Below, one piece after another: positions 17,950 to 25,986 of a DNA stretch of 64,000 bases (within the stretch, counting starts at the first letter, position 1; each line of letters opens with the position of its first letter). A program made the translations under genes and the position numbers. Origin of the DNA: JBBRSD01 sp038245725 (GTDB lineage: Bacteria; Actinomycetota; Coriobacteriia; Anaerosomatales; JAAXUF01); assembly GCA_038245725.1 (NCBI GenBank), contig JBBRSD010000005.1:1-64000 (forward strand), written 5' to 3'. The notes under the pieces were generated by a model that did not search any database, was not told the DNA's origin, and worked only from the letters and a program-made list of their open reading frames with translations.

Positions 17950-19705
17950 CTCACCGACTTCCCGGCCAAATGTCACCGGAGACCAAGGTCCCATTGTCTT
18001 TGTTGCCCATGATGCCGGTGGCGCCGAGGTGCTGGCGGCCTACCACGCCACTCTAACGCCGCCAGTCGAATCGCTTTGGATCGGCCACGGGCCGGCGCTA
18101 CGCGTCTTCCAGCGGTTCGGTCATCAGCCAGTGGACGTGCCCTCCGAGGAGCTATCCACTCTCGATGTATTCATCTCCGGGCAACGTGTCGCTCAGGCGG
18201 TGGTATCGACCGGCGCGACGGGCTACGAAGCCGACGCTCTCGGAGTCCTGCGTCGGCTTGGCGTGGCCACGACCGCCATTGTCGAGCATTGGGTTGGCTA
18301 TCGTGAGCGCTTCGGCTACCCCCACGAAGACTGGATATCCAACTTGCCGGAGCGAGTGCTGTTCCTGGACGAGCGGGCGGTTGGTATCGCGCTCTCGGTT
18401 GGCTTTCCGGCGGACAGAATAGGACTGATCGAGAATCCATGTCATGCAATCATGCGCGAGCGGTTCCTCTCGCGGTTTGGCAGCAGTCAACGATTGGGCT
18501 CGTTCACGGTTCTCTTGGTTGCTGAAGATCTCAGCGAATCTGCCGGGCGCTTGCTTGGTGAAGAATACGTGCTCGGGTTTGACGAGTTTGACGTGGTGCG
18601 GGGGGTGGCAGCAGCCGTCGCCTTGCAAGATGGTGCCAGGCTGATCTTACGACCGCATCCCAACGAGGCGCCGAGTAAGTACGGCATGTTGGCCGAAGAA
18701 CTTGGATTCATCATCTCCGAGGCGTCAGATCTGCTCGCTGATGTAGCCCGCTGCGATGTGGTTGTAGGCTGCTGCACGGTTGCGCTCGTGAACTCTCTAG
18801 AGCTCGCGCGGCCAGCAGTTTCATACGTCCCGACTGGTCACAATGGGCTGCCGGCGGGTCTCGGCATCGAGCATCCGGGCCTTCGTCGGGTAGCTGATGT
18901 CGACGCGCTTAATGCCGTCTTCGCCGAACTCGCTGGCGAACGAGCGAGCCAGCCGCGTGGACGTGTGGCGGCAATTATCGAGGCACGTACCGGTTCTTCG
19001 AGGCTACCGGGCAAGGTGTTGATGGATGTGGGCGGTCAGCCGGCGCTCGAGGCTATGGTTTCTCGCGTGCGAGCGGCCCTGAAGGTCGACGAGATCGTCA
19101 TCGCGACAACCGACAACCCGGGAGATATCGAGGTCGCGGCACTGTGCGAGTCGCTGGGCATTGCGTGCTTCCGCGGCAGCGAGAACGACGTGCTCGGTCG
19201 CGTTGTCGGCGCCGCGAGATCAGTGGAGGCCGATGTCATCGTCGAACTTACTGGAGATTGCGTACTCGTGGATCCTGAGGTCATCGACCGCTGCGTCGAC
19301 GCCTTCTTCGCAGCGCCGTCGGTTGATTACGTGTCCAACTCCACTCCATACACGTGGCCGGAAGGCTTTGAAGTACAGGTCTTCCCTCTCGCTGCGCTGA
19401 AGTGGGTTGATGATCAGATCGATGATGCGGCTGTACGGGAGCATGTGTCCCTTTACTTCTACGAGGAGCCAGGCCGCTATGTCACTCGGGCCGTCGTCTG
19501 GGAAGACGCAGCTCGACACCGTCCTGAATGGCACCTGAGCCTCGACGAACCCGCCGATCTGCAGGTGATTCGTGCGGTGTGGGACGGATTGGGCGGTGGT
19601 GATCGCCTGTTCAGCGTTACTGAGGTGGTCGATTTCCTCGACTCGCACCCAGAAATCCGCGCGCTGAACCGTTACGTGGCTGTGAAAGGGGCGCGCGACA
19701 CATGA
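17942..19705 (+). CDS. Fusion of an unassigned GT-B-like domain with an SpsF-type cytidylyltransferase
   Basis: A 587-residue protein with two parts. Residues ~15-330 look like a GT-B/epimerase-like fold: VFVAHDAGGAEVLAAY near the start, ARLILRPHPNEAPSKYGML and DVVVGCCTVALVNSLELARPAVSYVP; I cannot name the family. Residues ~340-585 are an SpsF-type cytidylyltransferase with IEARTGSSRLPGKVLMDVGG and VELTGDCVLVDPEVIDRCV. It follows pseI with an eight-base overlap, starts with TTG at 17942, and has GGAG five bases upstream. As the gene right after the synthase it is a strong candidate for the missing CMP-nonulosonate activation step. The N-terminal half could be an epimerase or transferase. Confidence 0.75.
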   Translation: MADSPTSRPNVTGDQGPIVFVAHDAGGAEVLAAYHATLTPPVESLWIGHGPALRVFQRFGHQPVDVPSEELSTLDVFISGQRVAQAVVSTGATGYEADALGVLRRLGVATTAIVEHWVGYRERFGYPHEDWISNLPERVLFLDERAVGIALSVGFPADRIGLIENPCHAIMRERFLSRFGSSQRLGSFTVLLVAEDLSESAGRLLGEEYVLGFDEFDVVRGVAAAVALQDGARLILRPHPNEAPSKYGMLAEELGFIISEASDLLADVARCDVVVGCCTVALVNSLELARPAVSYVPTGHNGLPAGLGIEHPGLRRVADVDALNAVFAELAGERASQPRGRVAAIIEARTGSSRLPGKVLMDVGGQPALEAMVSRVRAALKVDEIVIATTDNPGDIEVAALCESLGIACFRGSENDVLGRVVGAARSVEADVIVELTGDCVLVDPEVIDRCVDAFFAAPSVDYVSNSTPYTWPEGFEVQVFPLAALKWVDDQIDDAAVREHVSLYFYEEPGRYVTRAVVWEDAARHRPEWHLSLDEPADLQVIRAVWDGLGGGDRLFSVTEVVDFLDSHPEIRALNRYVAVKGARDT

Positions 19706-20673
19706 GTTCCTTGTCTGCGGTCATTATCGGCTGCGGGAACATAGCCGGTGGCTACAACAACGACCCGCTGGAGCGCCATGCGCTCACTCATGCGAAGGCG
19801 TATGAGCTGCATCCGGATACCACATTGGTCGCGTGCTGTGACGCCGACGCCAAACGTGCGGCTGCCTTTGCGGACAGATGGGGTTGCGAGCGTTGGTACA
19901 CAGATGCGGCTGAGATGCTGGCGGCCGAGGCTGCACAGATGGTCAGCGTCTGCGTTCCCACAGAAGTCCACCTGCAAGTGGCAATTGCAATCGCGGGTGC
20001 GCCGGTGGCGCCGGCCGCTATCCTGCTCGAGAAGCCGGTCGCACATACACTGTCCGCGGCGAATGAGACGGTTCGGGTGCTTGCGGCGACGCGCGCCGTA
20101 TGCAACATGAACTACCTGCGCCGGTTCGTCCCGGAGCTTCGCACCATACAGTCCCGGCTCTTTGCGGGAGAGTGGGGCGCGCCTGTGGCGTATCGCGGCC
20201 TCTACACGAAGGGGCTCGCCAACAACGGTACTCACATGATCGATCTCCTCCGGTGGCTATTGGGCAGCGCCGGTGAACCGACCGTAATCGGTGTCGGCGA
20301 GGGACTCGGCGCGGACAAGACCGTGAGCTGGGCGGGCAGCTTCGGCAACGTGCCGGGTGTGGTCCAAGGACTGTGCGAAGATGCGTTCGCGATCTTCGAG
20401 GCAGACGTGTTCTGCGAGCGCGCCACGGTGCGTATCCTCGACTTCGGCAATCGCGTCGAATTCGCACTCGCGGAGCAGGATCCGATGTTCCCTGGTTACC
20501 GCGCGCTGGGGGCGCCGACGGTTCAATCGACCGAACTGGCCGATGGCGTTCTTTACTTTGTCGACAACACGGTTGCCGCGCTTCGAGGCGAAGCCGAGGC
20601 GCTCTGCCCGCTCACCGAAGGAGTGGCGGACATGCGAGCGGTGGAGCGGATAGCAGAGAGGGCTCGACAGTGA
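19702..20673 (+). CDS. Gfo/Idh/MocA-family sugar oxidoreductase
   Basis: A 323-residue NAD(P)-dependent oxidoreductase. The Rossmann loop AVIIGCGNIAGGYN is at the N-terminus; VSVCVPTEVHLQVA and LLEKPVAHTLSAANE carry the EKP motif with the catalytic lysine, and LANNGTHMIDLLRWLLG the histidine region. Such enzymes oxidise a sugar-nucleotide hydroxyl, often C3, to a keto group before a DegT aminotransferase acts. That is exactly the next gene (GTGA overlap), followed by an acetyltransferase, so the three form a likely keto-amino-acyl sugar module. Substrate unresolved. Confidence 0.85.
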   Translation: MSSLSAVIIGCGNIAGGYNNDPLERHALTHAKAYELHPDTTLVACCDADAKRAAAFADRWGCERWYTDAAEMLAAEAAQMVSVCVPTEVHLQVAIAIAGAPVAPAAILLEKPVAHTLSAANETVRVLAATRAVCNMNYLRRFVPELRTIQSRLFAGEWGAPVAYRGLYTKGLANNGTHMIDLLRWLLGSAGEPTVIGVGEGLGADKTVSWAGSFGNVPGVVQGLCEDAFAIFEADVFCERATVRILDFGNRVEFALAEQDPMFPGYRALGAPTVQSTELADGVLYFVDNTVAALRGEAEALCPLTEGVADMRAVERIAERARQ

Positions 20674-21980
20674 GCAGACTTGCGATCAAGGGTGGCACGC
20701 CGGTGAGGACCGAGCTGTTCCCTGGCTACAACACCATCGGCGTTGAAGAGGAACAAGCCGCGCTCCGCGTCCTGCGCAGTGGCGTGCTGTCGAAGTATCT
20801 CGGCTGTTGGGACGGTGACTTCTACGGAGGGCGAGAGGTCCGCGCGCTGGAAGAGGAATGGGCGCGCTACTTCGGCGTCACCCATGCGATGGCCGTGAAC
20901 TCGGCGACCTCGGGGTTGTATGCGGCGGTCGGAGCCTGCGGCCTCGGCCCTGGCGACGAGATGGTTGTTACGCCGTACACGATGTCTGCTTCGGCCACGG
21001 CCGCCTTGGTCTACGGTGCGGTGCCGGTCTTCGCCGATATCGAGCCGGACTGCTTCTGCCTCGACCCGGCAGCCGTCGCGGCGTGCATCACCGAGAGGAC
21101 CAAGGCGATCATGGTCGTCGACATTTTCGGCCTGCCGTACGACGCCGAAGGGATCGCCGCCGTCGCCGAGAAGCATGGGCTCTTCGTTATTGAGGACTGC
21201 GCGCAGGCACCGGGTGCAACTCACCATGGCCGATACGCCGGGACCCTCGGTCATATCGGGGTCTACAGCCTCAACTACCATAAGCACATTCATACCGGAG
21301 AGGGCGGAGTGGTCGTGACCGACGATCCCGAACTCGCGGAACGCGTTCAACTGATCCGCAACCATGCCGAAGCTGTCGTCGGGGACAAGGGCGTGGAGCG
21401 TCTCGACAACATGATCGGCTTCAACTTCCGGATGCCGGAGATCGAGGCGGCGCTGGCGCGCGAACAGTTGGGCAAGCTCGGCGGCCTGATTGCCGAACGG
21501 CAGGCAAACGCAGCGTACCTCTCAGATCAGCTTGGCAAGCTGGAAGGCATCACTCCGCCGAAGGTCCGAGAGAAGTCGACTCACGCGTACTACGCCATGA
21601 GCTTCCGCTTCGACGCGGAAGTCGTGGGCGTGGATCGCCATACCTACATCGATGCCGTGCGGGCCGAGCTTCCCGCCAGTCGCCTTCGGGAAGCCGAGGG
21701 GCCGCTGGTAGCCGAGGGCTATGTGAAGCCACTCTATCTGCAACCCCTATATCAGCAGCGTATCGCCATTGGACGCGGGGGATTCCCGTTCGCCGGGCAC
21801 CCAGGCGCGCTCGACTACTCGGCGGGTCTCTGCCCGGTTACGGAGCGCCTGCACTACTCCGAGCTGTTTTCGACCGAGCTGATGCGGCCAGGTATGACAC
21901 GCCAGGATCTCGATGACGTCGTCGAGGCCTTCGTGAAGGTGCACTCCAATCTGGACGAACTACGAGATGGCCGTCCCTGA
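20670..21980 (+). CDS. DegT/DnrJ/EryC1-family sugar aminotransferase
   Basis: A 436-residue PLP enzyme: GVLSKYLGCWDGDFYGGREVRALEEEWARYFG, AVNSATSGLYAAVGACGLGPGDEMVVTPYTMSA, DIFGLPYDAEGI, VIEDCAQAPGATHHGRYAG and YHKHIHTGEGGVVVTDD, with the PLP lysine at residue 205. It is longer than usual DegT enzymes (~370-390) because of a C-terminal extension. GTG 20670 overlaps the oxidoreductase stop (GTGA). It probably aminates the keto sugar made by that oxidoreductase. It is not a PseC orthologue, since that role is filled at 9850. Confidence 0.87.
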   Translation: MSRLAIKGGTPVRTELFPGYNTIGVEEEQAALRVLRSGVLSKYLGCWDGDFYGGREVRALEEEWARYFGVTHAMAVNSATSGLYAAVGACGLGPGDEMVVTPYTMSASATAALVYGAVPVFADIEPDCFCLDPAAVAACITERTKAIMVVDIFGLPYDAEGIAAVAEKHGLFVIEDCAQAPGATHHGRYAGTLGHIGVYSLNYHKHIHTGEGGVVVTDDPELAERVQLIRNHAEAVVGDKGVERLDNMIGFNFRMPEIEAALAREQLGKLGGLIAERQANAAYLSDQLGKLEGITPPKVREKSTHAYYAMSFRFDAEVVGVDRHTYIDAVRAELPASRLREAEGPLVAEGYVKPLYLQPLYQQRIAIGRGGFPFAGHPGALDYSAGLCPVTERLHYSELFSTELMRPGMTRQDLDDVVEAFVKVHSNLDELRDGRP

Positions 21981-22010
21981 CAACCGCGCTTGAACAGAAG
22001 GTGGGAGACC

Positions 22011-22547
22011 ATGGCGTTCTTGGAGGGTGATCGCGTCGTTTTACGGCCGGTCGAGGAGTCCGATCTAGATGGCCCATACGCCGAGTGGATCAACGATCAG
22101 GTTGGTGACGAGTACACGCAACATGCGCTCTACCCGCATTCGGCGGCGGACTTGCGTGCATTCTACGAGCACCAGACAACCTGCCGTAGTACGGTGTGGC
22201 TTGCGATCATCGACAAGGATTCCGGGCGGCACGTGGGTAACGTCGAGTTGAGTGGCATGGATGCCGTCAATAGCACCGCGCACTTCGCAGTGCTTATCGG
22301 CGACCCAGCAGCCCGGGGGAAGGGCCTGGGGTTCGAGTCTGCGCGCCTGCTCATTGCGCATGCCTTCGCGAAGCTCAATATCCACAGGGTCGAGCTCGGG
22401 GTCAACGCGGAGAATGCGGCCGCGCTGGCGCTGTATCGAAAGCTCGGTTTCGTTGAGGAAGGTCGTCGTCGCGAGGCGCTTGTCCGCGACGGGAAGTACG
22501 AGGACATCTTCGTCATGGGGATGCTGCCCGGTGAGCTGGCGCGATGA
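22011..22547 (+). CDS. GNAT N-acetyltransferase (RimJ/RimL-like)
   Basis: A 178-residue acetyltransferase with LEGDRVVLRPVEESDLDGPYAEWIND at the start, the acetyl-CoA loop DPAARGKGLGFESARLLIAHAF, then GVNAENAAALALYRKLGFVEEGRRRE. It matches sugar N-acetyltransferases such as PseH/WbpD-type GNATs as well as RimL. ATG 22011 has GGGAG at 22003-22007, whereas the upstream TTG at 21990 lacks a site. It may acetylate the amino sugar made by the two preceding genes, or serve as PseH for the pseudaminate route. Confidence 0.82.
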   Translation: MAFLEGDRVVLRPVEESDLDGPYAEWINDQVGDEYTQHALYPHSAADLRAFYEHQTTCRSTVWLAIIDKDSGRHVGNVELSGMDAVNSTAHFAVLIGDPAARGKGLGFESARLLIAHAFAKLNIHRVELGVNAENAAALALYRKLGFVEEGRRREALVRDGKYEDIFVMGMLPGELAR

Positions 22548-24196
22548 CTAAGGCTGCTCCGCCTCCTGGCGGCTCGCCTTGGCGTGATCCGGAGACGGTC
22601 ACATCCGCGCTCTCGGAGATTACGACCCTGCAGGCGAGACTGCTGTCCGAACTGACAACGGCGCTTCAGGAGATTCACGGCGAGGGCGACGAGCGCTTCT
22701 GGCGCATCATGGTCATGCCGTGGCTTCTCGCCTGGGTACCCTTCGTGGCGGATTGTACGGCGCGTTGCGGGGAAAGAGGGTCCGGTGGTTTGACTCGCAA
22801 AGTGCCGCGGGCGGACCGCTTTCGTCCGGGAGCGGCCGGAAGGCCGGTTCCAGCCGACTCACTGCACTCCGTCCAGCTCACCAAGTCGCTGCGCTTCGCC
22901 GAGGCCACTCGTCTCCTCCTCCAGAACGAAGACGTCGAGAGGATTGGTTCGATTCGTGCGGAAGTGTACGAGCCGTTCACCACCGGAGGCCTCAAGAGTC
23001 TGCGGGTTGTAGCGGCAGGTATCGAAGCGCTGCGAGCTCTCAAGGGAGACCGGGTCATCCTGTACCGCGCCTCGTATATGTCACGTCGAGGGGAACTTGC
23101 GGTGATGAAGGCGACGAAGGGGGCGTTTCTTCCGCTCGCCGCGCCCGTCTTCGACGCATCGCGAGTTGAAGTCGATGCCCAGTCTCGAAGTCGGCTTGAA
23201 GCCATCGATTTTGGCGACAGCCCTTTGGCGCGCTCGCTGTCGTTGCTGTTGCCGTGCGACCTGCCCATGAGCCATTTTGAAGGATTCGCAGCTCTCGGTC
23301 GGTTCGTGCGCGACAGATATCCGAGGGCGCCGCGCGCGATTCTCAGCGCTAATGCCTGGTACTTCGATGAGGCCTTCAAGCTCTGGGCGGTTCGCGCGGC
23401 AACGAACGGAACTCGGTTGCTCGGCGTGCAGCACGGTGGCGGATCGGGCGTCAATGGTCAGCTACCCGCCGACGAACATGAGATGACCATCTCGGACCGC
23501 TACTATTCGTGGGGCTGGACGCGATCAGACACGCGGGCACGCGTGGTCCCTATGCCCTCTCCGAAGCTGCTCGGGATTGACGCGATGCCTGCCGACAATG
23601 GGCTCTCAGGTGTCCTGTTCGTTGCGACGGTCATGCCCAAACACCTCCCTAGCCTGCCCTACACGGACGCATGGTTCGAGGACTATCTTGAGTGGCAACG
23701 GCGCTTCGCCGTCGCCCTTGACCCATCGGTGCGCACGCATCTGCGAGTGCGCCCGCACCGCGAAGACGACGGGTGGGGTGTGGCCGACAGGTGGCGGGCC
23801 GCCGCCCCCGAGGCGTCAATCGAATCATGGGAGCGTCTGTTCTACGATTCGCTGCGCGACGCACGGATCTTCGTCGTGGACCACATATCAACTACGTGGG
23901 GTGAGGCGCTCGGCTTGGGTAAGCCCACGGTGCTCTTCTGGGATCCGAAGAGCTACTCGATTCGGCCGGAGGCTGCGCCGATACTGGATGGGCTTCGACG
24001 CTCGGGCGTCCTGTGTGACACGCCCGAGCACGCTGCCGAGACCTTGCATCGTGTCTACGCTGATGTCGAGAACTGGTGGGACGATCCCGAGCGGCAGGCA
24101 TCCGTCAACGCATTTCGAGAGCATTTTGCTCGCACCGACTCGCGGGGAGTCGAGGTCTGGGCGAGAGAGCTGGAAGCAGTGCTTTCCGACGCATAA
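22544..24196 (+). CDS. LIC12162-type transferase, possible nonulosonate transferase
   Basis: A 550-residue protein resembling the LIC12162 family of putative carbohydrate transferases that accompany nonulosonic acid clusters. Visible features are the N-terminal FWRIMVMPWLLAWVPFVADC segment, GTRLLGVQHGGGSGVNGQLPADEHEMTISDRYYSWGW in the middle, and a GT-B-like C-terminal half with RVRPHREDDGW and FVVDHISTTWGEALGLGKPTVLFWDP. The ATG overlaps the acetyltransferase stop by four bases. It is the best candidate in the cluster for attaching the nonulosonic acid to its acceptor; the acceptor cannot be inferred. Confidence 0.75.
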   Translation: MTKAAPPPGGSPWRDPETVTSALSEITTLQARLLSELTTALQEIHGEGDERFWRIMVMPWLLAWVPFVADCTARCGERGSGGLTRKVPRADRFRPGAAGRPVPADSLHSVQLTKSLRFAEATRLLLQNEDVERIGSIRAEVYEPFTTGGLKSLRVVAAGIEALRALKGDRVILYRASYMSRRGELAVMKATKGAFLPLAAPVFDASRVEVDAQSRSRLEAIDFGDSPLARSLSLLLPCDLPMSHFEGFAALGRFVRDRYPRAPRAILSANAWYFDEAFKLWAVRAATNGTRLLGVQHGGGSGVNGQLPADEHEMTISDRYYSWGWTRSDTRARVVPMPSPKLLGIDAMPADNGLSGVLFVATVMPKHLPSLPYTDAWFEDYLEWQRRFAVALDPSVRTHLRVRPHREDDGWGVADRWRAAAPEASIESWERLFYDSLRDARIFVVDHISTTWGEALGLGKPTVLFWDPKSYSIRPEAAPILDGLRRSGVLCDTPEHAAETLHRVYADVENWWDDPERQASVNAFREHFARTDSRGVEVWARELEAVLSDA

Positions 24197-24540
24197 AGCG
24201 ACGCTCGCCGATCCCCGCCGTCTGGTTCGGTGATGCGCCGGGGATGCGGATGCAGTGGTGATTGCAACCGAGTCGGACCAGATCGTCTCGGGGGATTGGG
24301 AAGCGCTTACATCGACCATCGCTCTGACGGCGTGATCCTCCATGGCTGCACGGCCATATCAGCCGATGCGGTTCAACGAGTGGGTGGACGTACATGGGTG
24401 TCGAGCGGCCGCAGGCACCGCGAGCCGAGCGGCACCCCTTTTGGGTGCCCCCGTGTCGCCAACGCGCTTCGAGCATCCGCTAAGATATACGTGCGTCGAT
24501 GAGGCGTTCGGTGTGCCAAGACCCAGGGGAAGACGGCCCA
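24197..24540. other. 344-bp intergenic stretch with hairpins and a protein-like fragment
   Basis: No complete gene is seen. The stretch contains a possible hairpin ATCCCCG/CGGGGAT (24211-24217 with 24239-24245) soon after the preceding stop. A tighter hairpin GGCACCC-CTTTT-GGGTGCC lies at 24431-24449, and an AT-rich block TAAGATATAC at 24481-24490 could be a -10 region for the next gene. The + frame from 24234 to 24335 reads as plausible protein without a start codon, perhaps a gene remnant. This is the only long gap in the glycan block and probably a transcript boundary. Confidence 0.5.
24431..24449 (+). terminator. Hairpin, possible terminator
   Basis: A perfect 7-bp stem (GGCACCC / GGGTGCC) with a five-base CTTTT loop lies between the LIC12162-type gene and the methyltransferase remnant. 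There is no T-tract after it, so intrinsic termination is uncertain. Confidence 0.35.
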
Positions 24541-25074
24541 ATGGACGCTCGCACTCTCCGCAGGACCGCTGCACAGATCGTTCCGTGGTGGAAAGTGTTC
24601 CGCGAGCCGGGCTTCATCGCCCGACGATCTCTCGCGAAGCAGGTGGAGCGCCTCGCGAAAGCCGCAGGCGAGGCCGATCCGGACCTGCTCATGCGTGATC
24701 TGGCGCGCGTCCTCCGACCAGGCGGCCTGTTGGTGCTCACCGCGCCTCTCGTCTGGGAGGAGCACGAAGTCCCCTACGACTTCCACCGGTTCACGTCGTT
24801 CGGCCTCAGGCGGTGCGTGGAGATGGCCGGGCTCGAGGTGCGCGATCTTCGGCCGACAACAGGGGCACCGCAGACGATCGCGCAGCTGAACTCCGTCTAC
24901 CTCCATCGATGGATCGGCGGGAACATCCCGCTGTGGTCATCGCTGGTCACGGCGGTCATCTGCGCTCCTGTTCAGTTGTTCGGCATGCTTCTTGGGTCGG
25001 TCGCACCAGGGCCCGGGACGCTCTACCTAGATAACGCTGTGCTGGCCGTCAAGCCCGCCGAGGAGGCATCGTGA
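24541..25074 (+). CDS. SAM methyltransferase lacking its SAM-binding segment (internally deleted)
   Basis: A 177-residue protein. Its first ~43 residues (IVPWWKVFREPGFIARRSLAKQVERLAKAAG) resemble the leader of class I methyltransferases. The rest, starting DPDLLMRDLARVLRPGGLLVLTAP and continuing EEHEVPYDFHRFTSFGLRRCVEMAGLEV, is the second half of such an enzyme. The usual motif I glycine loop and the following acidic residue (some 70-80 residues) are missing between them, although the frame is intact. It is therefore probably inactive or a decayed allele. ATG 24541 has GGGGAAG upstream; an ATG at 24499 is also open. The next gene overlaps it by four bases. Confidence 0.65.
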   Translation: MDARTLRRTAAQIVPWWKVFREPGFIARRSLAKQVERLAKAAGEADPDLLMRDLARVLRPGGLLVLTAPLVWEEHEVPYDFHRFTSFGLRRCVEMAGLEVRDLRPTTGAPQTIAQLNSVYLHRWIGGNIPLWSSLVTAVICAPVQLFGMLLGSVAPGPGTLYLDNAVLAVKPAEEAS

Positions 25075-25985
25075 TCAAGTCCGTCTTCGTCACTGGAGCC
25101 GCTGGCTTCATCGGACGCGCGCTCGTCGCACGGCTCGCGGCTGACGGCGCGCGTGTCACCGCGCTCGATCGCGTGCCGTTCGCGCTTCCCGGCGCGGCTT
25201 CGTGCGTCGTTGCTAACCTCGCCGATGCCGTCGCGCTTCGCGCCGCAATCGCGGACGCGGCACCTAGCGTCGTTTTCCACCTCGCCGCATCACGCGCCCG
25301 ATCCAGCGCCCTGACCGCGTTCCGTCCTGCGCTCGAAGCGAACCTGCTCGGCACACTCTCGCTCGTCGAAGCACTCGCAGAGGCCGCACCTGACGCGCGT
25401 CTGGTCGCCATCGGGACCGCCGAGGAGTACGGAGCGGCGCCCGGCCCGTACACCGAGAACGACCGTGAGCTGCCCGTAAGCGCGTACTCGCTCTCGAAGC
25501 TTGCGATGACGCGGCTGCTCGAGACACTCGCGCGCGTTGACGGGCTGGGCGTAACGGTGCTGCGCCCCTCGGTCTGCTACGGTCCGGGACAGGCGCCGGA
25601 CATGTTCGTTTCGGCTCTCGTGAAGGCGCTCATCGCCGGGCAGGAGTTCCCCATGACGCCGGGTGCGCAGACGCGTGACTTCGTCTACGTCGACGACCTC
25701 GTCGATGCACTGGTCCGCGCCGCCGCCCGCGATGAGGCCGCCGGTCGCATCATCAACATCGGCAGTGGTGTTGAGACGCGTATCTGCGATCTGGCAGCGC
25801 TCGTCGAGGAGCTCGCGGGGGTGAGCGGACTTGTGCGCGCGGGGGCGGTGCCCTACCGCGCCGGCGAGCAGATGCGTTACGTCGTCGACGCCACTCTGGC
25901 GCGCGATCTTCTCGGCTGGGAAGCGACCACGCCGCTCGAAGCGGGGCTGGAGCGCACGATCGCCGCCGCGCGCGCGGGTGAGTAG
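25071..25985 (+). CDS. NAD-dependent epimerase/dehydratase
   Basis: A 304-residue extended SDR: KSVFVTGAAGFIGRALVARLAADGARVTALDR at the N-terminus, VFHLAASRARS, a YSLSK catalytic Tyr-Lys motif, RPSVCYGPGQAPDMF and the VYVDDLVDALVRAA segment of nucleotide-sugar epimerases/4-reductases. GTG 25071 overlaps the previous stop (GTGA) and has GAGGAGG at 25060-25066. It probably epimerises or reduces a sugar nucleotide for one of the following glycosyltransferases. The exact sugar cannot be assigned. Confidence 0.82.
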   Translation: MIKSVFVTGAAGFIGRALVARLAADGARVTALDRVPFALPGAASCVVANLADAVALRAAIADAAPSVVFHLAASRARSSALTAFRPALEANLLGTLSLVEALAEAAPDARLVAIGTAEEYGAAPGPYTENDRELPVSAYSLSKLAMTRLLETLARVDGLGVTVLRPSVCYGPGQAPDMFVSALVKALIAGQEFPMTPGAQTRDFVYVDDLVDALVRAAARDEAAGRIINIGSGVETRICDLAALVEELAGVSGLVRAGAVPYRAGEQMRYVVDATLARDLLGWEATTPLEAGLERTIAAARAGE

Positions 25986-25986
25986 C

